A stretch of 64,000 bases of DNA from Chryseobacterium gambrini. Its GTDB lineage: Bacteria; Bacteroidota; Bacteroidia; Flavobacteriales; Weeksellaceae. Position numbers and translations under genes: made by a program. This document shows, piece after piece, positions 17,830-26,403 of this stretch (the first letter of the stretch is position 1; each line of letters begins with the position of its first letter). The stretch lies in assembly GCF_900156825.1 (NCBI RefSeq), contig NZ_FTOV01000009.1:110702-174701 (forward strand), written 5' to 3'. The notes under the pieces are model-generated. The model was not told the DNA's origin, did not search any database, and saw nothing but the letters and a program-made list of their open reading frames with translations.

Positions 17830-18492
17830 TTATGAATGCCTTTTGTGGGCAACCAAATCCATTACTTTTCCAATATCTTCATTTCTGTACTCCGAGTATA
17901 CGTGCGAATGAAAATCATTCAGTTTTCTGAGCAATTCCAAAAGTTCGGTTTTTTCTTTATTTTCCAGTTTTCCGGCAAGAATTCGCGACGTCATATTTAC
18001 CTTTTCAACGGAACGGTGGAAATAATCATCACCTTTTTCGGTGATGTTGAGACGCTTGCTTCTTTTGTCTTCGCTGTCGTTCTTTTCTTCGATTAAGCCA
18101 TATTCCAGAAGACGTTTGATGATTTGGGTTCCCGTCTGTTTTTCGTGCCCGTTTCTTTCAATGAGTTGAATTTTAGTTAGATTCGGTTCGTCTTTCAGTC
18201 GGTAGAGATAGGTAAATTCTTCATTGGCGAGTTCAGGAAAATCATTCAGTCCCTTTCGGATCAGTTGTTTAGAATATCGTCCCAAAAGCAGAACCTGTTT
18301 GCAGATTTCATTTTCTGTGAAAGAAACCTGATGCTGTTCATTTTTAAAAAGCTTGGTCGGGCTCTCTTTTCTGTATTTTTTATCATTCAGCCAAAGACGG
18401 AAATCCTCGACCGTAGAGTGAGGTTTATAAGCTTCGGAATTTTCAAATTCTTTAACCTGATGCAGCAAATCAATGAAAAAATCAGTATTCAT
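17830..18492 (-). CDS. MarR-family transcriptional regulator
   Basis: A 220-residue winged-helix regulator. The HTH lies at about residues 115-150 (PNLTKIQLIERNGHEKQTGT) and the wing is NDSEDKRSKRLNITEKG, the classic MarR pattern. The N-terminal 60 residues are longer than usual and charged. MarR proteins usually repress a nearby operon in response to a small ligand or oxidant. Here the SDR/photolyase genes lie directly upstream on the same strand. Confidence 0.85.
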   Translation of the reverse strand: MNTDFFIDLLHQVKEFENSEAYKPHSTVEDFRLWLNDKKYRKESPTKLFKNEQHQVSFTENEICKQVLLLGRYSKQLIRKGLNDFPELANEEFTYLYRLKDEPNLTKIQLIERNGHEKQTGTQIIKRLLEYGLIEEKNDSEDKRSKRLNITEKGDDYFHRSVEKVNMTSRILAGKLENKEKTELLELLRKLNDFHSHVYSEYRNEDIGKVMDLVAHKRHS

Positions 18493-18609
18493 AGTGCAAA
18501 TTTAATCTAAGTATTTTAAATATTTTTTTATAATCTTATAAAGAGGTTTAAGAATCTAAATCCTCCAACGCTCCAACTCTCAAACCCCTCAAACTCTCTC
18601 TCAATAAAG

Positions 18610-19308
18610 TTAAAGTTTCACACTTCCCATTCCGCCATCGATTCCGAAAACCTGTCCTGTAATCCACGACGATTTATCTGAAACTAGAAATGCCGTCATT
18701 CCCGCAATTTCTTCAGCCGTTCCCACTCTTTGCAACGGATGTCTTTTTGCAGAGGCTTCTCTTTTCTCAGGCGTTGCTAAAAGCTGTGATGCTAAATTCG
18801 TATCCGTTAAAGAAGGTGCAATCGCATTCACTCTGATTTTCTGTGCCGAAAATTCCGCCGCCAGACTTTTCGTAAGACCTTCCACTGCATTTTTACTCGC
18901 CGCAATCGAAGCGTGAAAAGGCATTCCCAGTTTTGCTGCCACTGAGCTGAAAAGCACAACAGAGGCACTTTCCGACTTTTTAAGATTCGGCAACAGTTTC
19001 TGAATAATTTTAACCGCTCCCAAAACATTGATTTCAAAATCATTCTTAAAATCATCCACAGAAAGCCGGTTAAAAGGTTTTAAATTAATACTTCCAGGTG
19101 CATAAACCAATCCATCCACCACTTCAGGGAAATTAATTTCATCTAAATTTCCCGAAAGAATATCCATTGCGTGGAATTCAATGTTCGGATGACTCAGTTC
19201 AGAATTTTCCGTTCTGGAAATTCCAATGATTTTGTGTTGTTCTGCAAGAATTTTTGCCGTTGCTAATCCGATTCCCTTTCCGCAACCGATGATGATTATA
19301 TTTTTCAT
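18610..19308 (-). CDS. Short-chain dehydrogenase/reductase lacking the catalytic Tyr
   Basis: A 232-residue Rossmann-fold SDR. The cofactor motif is GCGKGIG at residues 8-14, and the NAG-like YAPGSINL and SITG...IDGGM blocks are present. In the YxxxK active site the Lys is present (SIAASKNAVEGL), but the Tyr position holds Ile. The Ser in FSSVAAK remains. This argues for altered chemistry or a non-catalytic binding role. It lies in the photolyase cluster. The downstream MarR gene is 117 bases away. Confidence 0.82.
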   Translation of the reverse strand: MKNIIIIGCGKGIGLATAKILAEQHKIIGISRTENSELSHPNIEFHAMDILSGNLDEINFPEVVDGLVYAPGSINLKPFNRLSVDDFKNDFEINVLGAVKIIQKLLPNLKKSESASVVLFSSVAAKLGMPFHASIAASKNAVEGLTKSLAAEFSAQKIRVNAIAPSLTDTNLASQLLATPEKREASAKRHPLQRVGTAEEIAGMTAFLVSDKSSWITGQVFGIDGGMGSVKL

Positions 19309-19360
19309 AATGATTTATTTTTAATTTTTTGAACATGAAGGTTATACAGTTTTATATTTT

Positions 19361-19460
19361 GATACACTTCGACAAGCTCAGTGTGACATCTCTAATACTA
19401 TTCGTTTAATTATCTTTTAATTGTCAGGCTGAGCTTAATTCATCCTGAGTCTGACGAAAT
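19361..19460. repeat. Dispersed intergenic repeat pair
   Basis: ACACTTCGACAAGCTCAGTGTGACA forms an imperfect palindrome and is followed 35 bases on by a related inverted segment (TGTCAGGCTGAGC ... CCTGAGTCTGACG). Both are typical of short palindromic repeats scattered between genes. Confidence 0.5.
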
Positions 19461-19545
19461 AAAGTGTCTATTTACAATGCTTTTTTGCTCTTTTGCAAAA
19501 CTTTATTTCCAAACAATTCTCTTGTGTCTTTTGCGGTTAAATCAA

Positions 19546-19827
19546 CTACCTTTTCGAGATTTTATTATTGCTGATAACTCTCTGTCTGCTGCATTTAAAG
19601 CGATCGATTTCTTCGCTTCTTTTTTTCAGGTGTTTTTGGCTCACTCCCGAATTCACTCTTTTTCTCCAAAGCTTAAAACTCGATTCTTTCAGTTCCGAAC
19701 GCATCAGTTCAATTACTTCCGATTCGCTGATTCCGAACTGGAATTTTATCGCTTCAAACGGCGTTCGGTCTTCCCACGCCATTTCTATGATTCTGTCGAT
19801 TTCTTTTATGTTGAGGTTTTTATTCAT
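19546..19827 (-). CDS. DUF2805/TIGR03643 family protein
   Basis: A small basic protein of 93 residues. The sequence MNKNLNIKEIDRIIEMAWED and FQFGISESEVIELMRSELK gives a helix-turn-helix-like core, followed by KLWRKRVNSGVSQKHLKKR; this matches the TIGR03643/DUF2805 family. The start at 19827 is preferred because the 39 codons upstream run through repeat DNA. Members are often found beside cryptochrome/photolyase genes, as here. It may bind nucleic acid, but this is not proven. Confidence 0.78.
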   Translation of the reverse strand: MNKNLNIKEIDRIIEMAWEDRTPFEAIKFQFGISESEVIELMRSELKESSFKLWRKRVNSGVSQKHLKKRSEEIDRFKCSRQRVISNNKISKR

Positions 19828-19854
19828 TTTTTTGATTTTGATAAATATTCTATC

Positions 19855-19990
19855 AATTGCATCGGGCTTTAGCCCGATGTTGAAGTTTAATTTACAAAAG
19901 GCTTTAGCCGAAATATATTTTAAGTTTTGGCTAAAGCCAACCATTTTATTTCTTTTTGCAAACGGGTTAAAACCCGTTCCTATTGATATT
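19855..19990. repeat. Cluster of three short hairpin repeats
   Basis: CATCGGGCTTTAGCCCGATG is a perfect hairpin. GGCTTTAGCC and GGCTAAAGCC flank a second one, and AACGGGTTAAAACCCGTT is a third. They sit between the DUF2805 and photolyase genes and look like REP-type elements. Confidence 0.6.
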
Positions 19991-20012
19991 AAATTCTTTT
20001 ATTTTTAAAAAA

Positions 20013-21491
20013 TCATTTAAGATTTTCAATAAATTCCTTCGCCGTTTTCAAATGCTGTTTTCGTTTTTCTTCAGGCATTTTCTCCAGTGTTCTCAGCATC
20101 ATTCCCAATCTTGGGTTTTTGGCAAAAAAATCTTGATGGTCATTAATAAAATTCCAAAACAGCCCATCCCATTGTTCCGCCCATTCTCCGTCCGGATAAT
20201 CGCTCATTTTTTTAATATAATTGCTTCCGCTGATGTATGGTTTTGTACTCATTTTTCCGCCATCCGAAAAACTGCTCATTCCATACACATTCGGAACCAT
20301 CACCCAGTCGTAGGAATCGATGAACATTTCCATAAACCATTGATAGACTTCATCCGGATTGAACTGAGCAAGATTCATAAAGTTGGCAAAGATCATCAGT
20401 CTTTCGATGTGATGGGCATAGCCGGTTTTCAGGATTTTCTGGAGCGAACTGTCAATCGGGCGGATTCCTGTTTTGGCGGTGTAAAAAGACTCCGGAAGTT
20501 TTTGCTTGTGTTTCCAGTAATTTTTATTCCGCTGATACGTTCCCTGATAAACATAAACCCCGCGAACAAATTCTCTCCAACCCAAAATCTGGCGTACAAA
20601 ACCTTCCAAAGAATTCACTGGAATATCGTGATCTTTTGCAAACGAAATCGCTTTTTCCAGCACATTTTCAGGTGTTAAAAGTCCGACGTTCATTAATGGA
20701 GAAAGCACACTGTGATGAAGGACATGTTCCTTTTCCACGATGCTGTCCTCGTAAACGCCAAATTCCAGAAAGCGGTTTTCCAGAAACTGTTCGAGCCAAT
20801 GTTCAGCCTCCTTAAAAGTAGTCGGGTAGAGCTGTTCATCCGTAAGAATTCCGTAATTCTTCGCAAAATGCTTTTCGGTATATTGTTTTGCTTCCTCGTA
20901 AAATTCATTGTTTTTTGGGAAATGAATTGCGGGTGCTTTTTTATTTTTTGGATATTTTTTCCGGTTTTCGGTATCGTACGTCCATTTTCCGCCCAACGGT
21001 TTTCCGGCTTTCATCAGAATATTTCGGGTAATTCTCTGCTGCTTATAAAAATCAGTCTGATGATAGGCTTTTTTACCTTCAAAATAATCTTTCAGGTCAT
21101 CTTTGCTGTTGATGAAAAGCGGACTATCAAAAATTTCGAGTTCTAATTTCGTTTCCTTTAATCTTTTTTCCAGCCAGTTGTCGCAAACATCCGTTGTTTT
21201 TATCGTTGTAAAACTTTCTTTTTCAAGTTTCAGAATTAAATTTCTGATGTCCGAAAATTTCGATGAACTTTCAATATATTCAACTTCAAAACCTGCCTTT
21301 TTTAATTCAGTTTCATAAAACTTCATTGTTGAACGGTGAAACGCAATCTTCTGTTGATGAAAAGAATACTGTTTAAAAAACAGAAATTCCTCTATCAAAA
21401 ATACAGGCTGACTTTTATCCAGATAATCCATATCCTCAAAAAGCTGATGCGGAAAAATCAATTGGGCGGTATGTTTTACTGCTTTAGCCAT
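20013..21491 (-). CDS. Prokaryotic (PhrB/FeS-BCP-like) photolyase-family protein
   Basis: A 492-residue flavoprotein of the cryptochrome/photolyase family in the branch related to (6-4) photolyase PhrB. Matching blocks are LIFPHQLF at the start, GWREFVRGVYVYQGTYQRN, YAHHIERLMIFANF, and YGMSSFSDGGKMSTKPYISG. In the characterised family members a 4Fe-4S cluster is held by four Cys near the C-terminus. Here only one Cys exists in the whole protein (DVCDNW), and the usual Cys site reads SDYPDGEWAEQW. The cluster is therefore absent. The gene overlaps the DASH photolyase gene by 16 bases, so the two are translated together. Confidence 0.85.
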   Translation of the reverse strand: MAKAVKHTAQLIFPHQLFEDMDYLDKSQPVFLIEEFLFFKQYSFHQQKIAFHRSTMKFYETELKKAGFEVEYIESSSKFSDIRNLILKLEKESFTTIKTTDVCDNWLEKRLKETKLELEIFDSPLFINSKDDLKDYFEGKKAYHQTDFYKQQRITRNILMKAGKPLGGKWTYDTENRKKYPKNKKAPAIHFPKNNEFYEEAKQYTEKHFAKNYGILTDEQLYPTTFKEAEHWLEQFLENRFLEFGVYEDSIVEKEHVLHHSVLSPLMNVGLLTPENVLEKAISFAKDHDIPVNSLEGFVRQILGWREFVRGVYVYQGTYQRNKNYWKHKQKLPESFYTAKTGIRPIDSSLQKILKTGYAHHIERLMIFANFMNLAQFNPDEVYQWFMEMFIDSYDWVMVPNVYGMSSFSDGGKMSTKPYISGSNYIKKMSDYPDGEWAEQWDGLFWNFINDHQDFFAKNPRLGMMLRTLEKMPEEKRKQHLKTAKEFIENLK

Positions 21492-22774
21492 AATTTTCTG
21501 AATTCTTGGTTAGAATCATACATTTCTGCCTGTTTTTCTGGGTTAAAAGTCCGGTCACGATTATCATTTCCGACTCCGGCAAGATACATCCAGTTGCCAT
21601 AATTGCTGTGAACATCATAATCAATCAGCATTTCTTCAAAATACGCCGCTCCGATTCTCCAATCCTGTTTCAGAATTTTGCAGAAGTAGGAAGCCACATT
21701 TTGACGACCGCGATTGCTCATCCAGCCTGTATTTTTCAGTTCAAGCATATTCGCATTCACGAAATCGGAATCCGTTTCTCCATTCTTCCATTTTTGAATC
21801 AATGTTTTGTTGTTTTCCGCGAAATATTTTTGATGATTGATTCCGCTTTTCCAGAAAATCAAATCTTTGTACTGTAAAGAAACATATCTGAAAAAATCCC
21901 GCCAGAGCAATTCAAAAATCAACCAATACGTTGAATCATTGGCTCCGAATTCTTCCTCATATTTTTTTATCTCGTGGTAAATGGTTACCGCAGAAAGGCT
22001 TCCATCCGACAGCCAAGCCGAAAATTTCGAACTGTAATCTTTTCCCACCAAACCGTTTCGGGTTTGCTTGTATTGACTTAAGTTCTGCGTTTCCGAGAAA
22101 TAATGATGCAATCTTTTCAATGCTTCATTTTCTCCACCCGAAAAAGGAAAAGCTGTTCTTTCGTCCGTTTCAAAATCTTCAAAACCGAGCGATTTTAACG
22201 AAATGGTATCACTTTTAAAATGAATTTCCGATTTATCGTACATCAAATCTTCCGATTCAAATTCAGGGCGGATCAGCAGATTTTTTTCAATTTTCTGCCG
22301 GAACGCGGTAAAAAGCATCGGAATTTTATCCAAAGTCTTAAAAACAAAAAGGGGATGAACCAAAAATTGTGAATACGATTTTTCCCAAACGGCAGCCGGA
22401 ACCACACTTCGGATTTTTGTCTGAAGATCGGTTTCTTCCTTCGTCCATTCTTCCTGACAGAAAATCTTCACGACTTCAAATTCTTCGGAAATGTCTTTGA
22501 AAACGTCTTCCGTTTTGCCGTATTTAACTAAAAAAGGAATCTTCTGTTTCGCTAAATTCTGCTTTAAATTTTCTACACTTTCCAGCAAAAATTTTGTACG
22601 GTATTTTCCTATTTTTTTGGAACCGAACTGTTTTTGAGCAAAAAATTCAGCGTCAAAAACATACATTGCAAGAAAAGGCAACTCTTCCTGTATCACATTG
22701 TATAAGGATTCTGAATCTCTTGTTCTTAAATCTTTGGTGAACCAGAGGATGTTGATTTTTTGTTTTTTCGGCAT
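21476..22774 (-). CDS. DASH-type cryptochrome/deoxyribodipyrimidine photolyase
   Basis: A 432-residue FAD-dependent DNA photolyase of the DASH type. The N-terminal alpha/beta antenna domain starts INILWFTKDLRTRDSESL. The helical FAD domain carries ELLWRDFFRYVSLQYK, TGWMSNRGRQNVASYF, and DYDVHSNYGNWMYLAGVGND, which are strong DASH signatures. The start at 22774 is chosen because MPKKQKINILWF fits the family start. A start at 22816 is also open but would overlap DUF2256 more. It overlaps DUF2256 by 49 bases and the next photolyase by 16. Confidence 0.9.
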   Translation of the reverse strand: MPKKQKINILWFTKDLRTRDSESLYNVIQEELPFLAMYVFDAEFFAQKQFGSKKIGKYRTKFLLESVENLKQNLAKQKIPFLVKYGKTEDVFKDISEEFEVVKIFCQEEWTKEETDLQTKIRSVVPAAVWEKSYSQFLVHPLFVFKTLDKIPMLFTAFRQKIEKNLLIRPEFESEDLMYDKSEIHFKSDTISLKSLGFEDFETDERTAFPFSGGENEALKRLHHYFSETQNLSQYKQTRNGLVGKDYSSKFSAWLSDGSLSAVTIYHEIKKYEEEFGANDSTYWLIFELLWRDFFRYVSLQYKDLIFWKSGINHQKYFAENNKTLIQKWKNGETDSDFVNANMLELKNTGWMSNRGRQNVASYFCKILKQDWRIGAAYFEEMLIDYDVHSNYGNWMYLAGVGNDNRDRTFNPEKQAEMYDSNQEFRKLWLKQ

Positions 22775-22881
22775 CTTTCGCTGCAATATTTTACTTCGTC
22801 CCAGTTTTTTTTCCACTTTTTCCGCCAGTTGAAAGGCAGTCCGCAGACTTCACAGATTTTGGAGGGTAATCCTGAAGGCAT
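22726..22881 (-). CDS. DUF2256 zinc-ribbon protein
   Basis: A 51-residue protein starting MPSGLPSKICEVCGLPF. Two Cys pairs (CEVC and CSERC, about 22 residues apart) form a compact zinc ribbon with the WRKKWKKNWDEVKYCSERCR core of DUF2256. The family commonly lies next to photolyase genes, as here. Its end lies inside the DASH photolyase gene, so translation is likely coupled. Its role is unknown. Confidence 0.8.
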   Translation of the reverse strand: MPSGLPSKICEVCGLPFNWRKKWKKNWDEVKYCSERCRKNKKSTSSGSPKI

Positions 22882-22920
22882 ATTTTTTATATTAAACTTT
22901 AATTCAAATACAATTGTAAT

Positions 22921-23076
22921 GTTAACAGGTCGCACCTACGGAGCTTCCTTTTTACGGCTCTTTATTTTTTCTATTAACAGCTAATTCCGTAGGAATTAGC
23001 AATGCTCCGATAGGAGCTGACTGTTAATAGCTAACATTTTTATAAGATATGAGCTCCGTAGGAGCGACCTGTTAAT
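22921..23076. repeat. MITE-like element with terminal inverted repeats
   Basis: GTTAACAGGTCGCACCTACG (22921 on) and its inverse ending GCGACCTGTTAAT (23076) form terminal inverted repeats of 25 bases with about one or two mismatches. Inside is a second palindromic set (CTATTAACAGCTAATTCCG / GCTGACTGTTAATAG). There is no coding frame. It is a small non-autonomous element or a large REP cluster, upstream of the DUF2256 gene. Confidence 0.65.
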
Positions 23077-23193
23077 GATTCATTTATTCCAACAAAATCG
23101 TTTTCAAACCTTTCGGCTATTTTAATAACCTGTAATTCATCAAAATCTTTTGTGACTTTTGGCTCCGTCGAATCTTCGATTTGCGGTTAAATA

Positions 23194-24510
23194 TCACTTA
23201 CAATAATTTTTAAAATTATTAATCGCCACGTCTTTCGCTTTCAGATCGTGCATCATATTATACAATCCGAAAAATGTTCGGTTCAGGTAAATAAAATGTC
23301 GGGAACCGCGGTTGGTATTCATTCCTTTCATATCACTTGCTTTCGCATATTTCTGTCCCAGATCGGCAATTTCCTGAAAGAACGACTCATCTGAAAAGTC
23401 AAATTTTTCCTGATTAAACGGTCTCGTAAACAGTTCCAGCAATTCGTAAAATAATTTGGCAAAAAACTCTTTTTCTTTTTCTGAATCTTCGACTCGAAGA
23501 ATTTCCAAGGTGAATAATTTCTCACGGAAAATTTCAGGATTTTTCAGATTTTCTTCTTTCGCCAGTTCGAAATACGGAATGTAAAAATCTTCCGGAATCT
23601 CTTTGATACAGCCAAAATCGATAACCAATAATTCATTGTTTTCCGAAATCAGGAAATTTCCCGGATGCGGATCGGCGTGAACTTTTTTCAGAATATGCAT
23701 CTGATACATGTAAAAATCCCAAAGCGTCTGTCCGATTTTATTCAAATTCTCCTGCGAATTCTGCTTTTTGGTAAACTCAGAGAAATGAATTCCCGACATC
23801 CAGTCCATTGTGATGATTTTCTCACACGAAAATTCCGGATAATAATGGGGGAATTTCACATTCGGAAGATGACTGCATTCTTCTGCAAAATGCTGACTTC
23901 GTTTCAGTTCCAGATTATAGTCAGTTTCTTCAAACAATTTGTCTTCCACTTCCTGAAAATAAGATTCCGAACCTTCTTTTTTGATGTTGAACATTTTCAT
24001 CGCAATCGGTTTTACCATTTTCAGGTCGCTCGAAATACTTTCTCTTACACCGGGATATTGTATTTTCACAGCCAGTTTTTTGCAGTCTTTTTTTGCAGTA
24101 TGAACCTGTCCGATACTCGCAGCATTAACCGATTCTGCGGAAAATTCATCAAAAATATCTTCCGGATTTTTCCCGAAATATTTTCTGAATGTTTTCTTCA
24201 CCAAAGCACCCGACAAAGGCGGAACCGAAAACTGCGAAAGTGAGAATTTCTCCACATATTCCACCGGAAGAATGTTTTTTTCCATACTCAGCATTTGGGC
24301 AACTTTCAGCGCAGAACCTTTCAATTCTTTTAACGAATCGTAAATGTCTGCAGCATTGTCTTCGTTCAGAATTTTACGTGCCTCATCTTCATCTTTCGTG
24401 ATTTTATTTCCGTAATATTTCAGGTAATTGACACCGACTTTTGCTCCTGCTTTAAGCAGGCTACTTGTCCGTTCAATTTTTCCTGTAGGAATTTTATCTA
24501 ATGTTTTCAT
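23194..24510 (-). CDS. ABC1/UbiB-family atypical kinase
   Basis: A 438-residue protein of the ABC1 (AarF/UbiB/COQ8) family. The N-terminal KxGQ-like region reads LKGSALKVAQMLSMEK. The Ala-rich nucleotide loop is VNAASIGQVHTAKKD, then KIQYPGV, and the catalytic part HADPHPGNFLI with the DFG-equivalent VIDFGCIKEI. Members act in isoprenoid quinone and lipid metabolism as ATPases or kinases. It is part of the minus-strand gene block between TetR and the photolyases, so a shared stress role is plausible. Confidence 0.88.
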   Translation of the reverse strand: MKTLDKIPTGKIERTSSLLKAGAKVGVNYLKYYGNKITKDEDEARKILNEDNAADIYDSLKELKGSALKVAQMLSMEKNILPVEYVEKFSLSQFSVPPLSGALVKKTFRKYFGKNPEDIFDEFSAESVNAASIGQVHTAKKDCKKLAVKIQYPGVRESISSDLKMVKPIAMKMFNIKKEGSESYFQEVEDKLFEETDYNLELKRSQHFAEECSHLPNVKFPHYYPEFSCEKIITMDWMSGIHFSEFTKKQNSQENLNKIGQTLWDFYMYQMHILKKVHADPHPGNFLISENNELLVIDFGCIKEIPEDFYIPYFELAKEENLKNPEIFREKLFTLEILRVEDSEKEKEFFAKLFYELLELFTRPFNQEKFDFSDESFFQEIADLGQKYAKASDMKGMNTNRGSRHFIYLNRTFFGLYNMMHDLKAKDVAINNFKNYCK

Positions 24511-25007
24511 TTTTAAATTTTGTTTGTCAAATGTTTTTAACGCAATGTTCGCAAAGATTTTTTTTATTGCTAACTGTTTTAAGTTTGCAAGGGTGTTGTG
24601 TTAAGCTCCTTTGGGAGCTTTATCTGTGTAGCTTAAAGTATTTGTTCTTGGCGGCACTCCGTAGGAGTGCTATTTTTAATTCATCTTTGAATTTTCAGAT
24701 TAAACTCCTGCGGAGTTCTCTTCAACACAATTATTCGTAATTTCTACACAGATTCCACACCTACGGAGCGCACTATTCTCTAGATTACTTTCATTCATTT
24801 TCGCAGCCGAATTGCCTCATTCTTTTATCTTTAATTCTTGAATCAGCGAATCTCACAGCCCGACCTGAGTGGAGCTCTTTTTGTAAATCAATGGCTGAGG
24901 AATCGAAGTCATTGGTTTGCAAAAAAGCGGGAGTGGAGGGCGGAAATAGCTGCCCAAATAAATATTAGCTTATTCGAAACCAAAAGCCAGTTGCCAATCG
25001 CCATTCA
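24511..25007. other. Repeat-filled intergenic region
   Basis: No gene is seen in about 500 bases. There are several hairpins with TCCTACGGAGT-type cores (for example GCACTCCGTAGGAGTGC near 24655-24671 and AACTCCTGCGGAGTT near 24706), a CACACCTACGGAGCG copy near 24755, and from 24856 on a dispersed repeat that recurs at 48838. It serves as a long spacer between the TetR and ABC1 kinase genes. Confidence 0.55.
24856..24883. repeat. Dispersed repeat, copy A
   Basis: A 28-base stretch beginning CAGCCCGACCTGAGTGGAGC is identical, in inverse orientation, to 48838-48865 between cas1 and cas2. The 80 bases after this copy (to about 24965) look like further parts of the same element. Confidence 0.75.
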
Positions 25008-25667
25008 TCAACTCATTTTAAACTTCTCCTTCCAAAGAAACTTTCCAAGGTCGAAAACTTTTCTCAATGGCTCGTTGTCCATCAGTTCAAAACCCGTATC
25101 GATGGTTTTTTCGATGAAAATATCAGTCTTTTCAAAATCAGGAGAAGTGTCTTTTTTCCAGAAATCAATGGCGGAAACCAAATGGAGCCAAAGTGCTTCC
25201 TGTCTCGATTTTTCGTTGAATTTTCTGATATCTTCCTTGGCTTTTTCAATCATTTCCCATTCGTTGAAATCGAGAGTATTGACAAATTGTTTGTGGGTTT
25301 CCCTAAGATTCTGAAGCGTTTTGATACTCTGGATCTTATTGCTTCCTAAAATAGATAACACTAAAGAACGGTTCATCGTCATATTTTCAAAGAAAATGTA
25401 ATACACATTCAGTAGTTTTTCTTTTGTTGTCACTTCGCTCGAAGAATTCACTTCCGAAGCAAGTTCCAGAGATTTCGTGAAAAGATGATTCAATATTTCT
25501 CTTTCAATCTGCTCGAATCCTGAGAAATAGTGGTAAAACTCTTTTTCTTCAAAATTATTTTCTTTGGCAAAAAGGTAAGCGTTTTTAGGTTTTTCTCCGT
25601 GATTCAAAAGATAATCTCCGTATAATTCAAATATTTTTTCCTGCGTGATATTGGCTTGTTCTTGCAT
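25008..25667 (-). CDS. TetR-family transcriptional regulator
   Basis: A 219-residue regulator. The N-terminal HTH lies at about residues 9-55 (ITQEKIFELYGDYLLNHGEK, AKENNFEEKEFYHYFSG). The rest is a helical ligand and dimer domain with few Cys. It diverges from ribA over a 97-bp region holding two palindromes, so it probably controls both itself and ribA, and perhaps the photolyase genes. Confidence 0.82.
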   Translation of the reverse strand: MQEQANITQEKIFELYGDYLLNHGEKPKNAYLFAKENNFEEKEFYHYFSGFEQIEREILNHLFTKSLELASEVNSSSEVTTKEKLLNVYYIFFENMTMNRSLVLSILGSNKIQSIKTLQNLRETHKQFVNTLDFNEWEMIEKAKEDIRKFNEKSRQEALWLHLVSAIDFWKKDTSPDFEKTDIFIEKTIDTGFELMDNEPLRKVFDLGKFLWKEKFKMS

Positions 25668-25686
25668 AATAGAATTTATTTATTGA

Positions 25687-25739
25687 CAAATTTAGTAAAT
25701 AAATTTACATTTAATTAAAATAAAGTATAAATTTGTACT
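25687..25739. promoter_or_regulatory. Divergent tetR/ribA promoters with two palindromes
   Basis: TAAATTTG (25728-25735, plus strand) and its inverse CAAATTTA (25687-25694) both match the Bacteroidota -7 consensus TAnnTTTG, one for each gene. TTTA at 25704-25707 stands 20 bases before the plus box. Two palindromes overlap or adjoin them: GTAAATAAATTTAC (25695-25708) and AGTATAAATTTGTACT (25724-25739). They are good candidates for TetR operators. Confidence 0.5.
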
Positions 25740-25764
25740 ATATAAACCATTTAATTTTTGAATT

Positions 25765-26355
25765 ATGTTGACAATACAGGCACAATCGAATATACCTACA
25801 GATTTTGGAATGTTTACTGTTTATGCATTCTCAGAACACGAAGAAGACTGGAATCCGCACTTGGTTTGGGTAGCAGAAAACACAGATTTCAGCAAAACGG
25901 TAAATGTACGTTTTCACTCGGAGTGTATCACAGGCGAGATTTTTCATTCTAAAAAATGTGAATGCGGACAGCAATTAGATGCGGCAATGAAATATATGTC
26001 GGAAAACGGAGGAATGATTATCTATCTTCGACAGGAAGGGCGTAATATCGGAATCATTAATAAGTTAAGAGCATATGCACTTCAGGAAAAAGGTTTTGAT
26101 ACGGTGGAAGCCAATTTAAAGCTGGGTTTGCCTGCAGACGGAAGAAATTTTGATGTAGCGGTGGAAATGCTTAAAATTTTGGATGTGAAAGAAATTAATT
26201 TGCTGACTAATAATCCGGATAAGCTTAAATCTCTGGAAAACAGCGGAATCATTCTCAATCACAGAGTTCCTTTGGAAATAGAATCGAATGAGGTGAATGA
26301 AAGTTATCTTTCAAAAAAGAAAGATTATTTTGGACATCTCTTAGAAAAGGTATAA
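25765..26355 (+). CDS. ribA: GTP cyclohydrolase II
   Basis: Opens GTP to the diaminopyrimidine precursor of riboflavin, so it feeds FMN and FAD synthesis. At 196 residues it is the stand-alone GCHII form without a DHBP synthase domain. The zinc ligands are Cys54, Cys65 and Cys67 (HSECITGEIFHSKKCECG). The GTP-binding block is LRQEGRNIGIINKLRAYALQ. The GRNIG in place of the common GRGIG is a mild variant. Located beside two FAD-dependent photolyases and the TetR gene, it may supply flavin under the same control. Confidence 0.95.
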   Translation: MLTIQAQSNIPTDFGMFTVYAFSEHEEDWNPHLVWVAENTDFSKTVNVRFHSECITGEIFHSKKCECGQQLDAAMKYMSENGGMIIYLRQEGRNIGIINKLRAYALQEKGFDTVEANLKLGLPADGRNFDVAVEMLKILDVKEINLLTNNPDKLKSLENSGIILNHRVPLEIESNEVNESYLSKKKDYFGHLLEKV

Positions 26356-26403
26356 TTTTCTCATTACGCTGAGAAACAAATTCCAGTCACCAAAACCAAT
26401 CTT

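Noticed and set aside
19477..20008. Overlapping plus-strand frames of 131 and 146 codons
   Set aside because: They are antisense to the DUF2805 gene and to repeat DNA, rich in Phe and Ser, with no recognisable motif.
20712..24243. Several plus-strand frames of 60-190 codons opposite the photolyase and kinase genes
   Set aside because: They are Phe/Ile-rich mirror frames of well-supported genes and lack family features.
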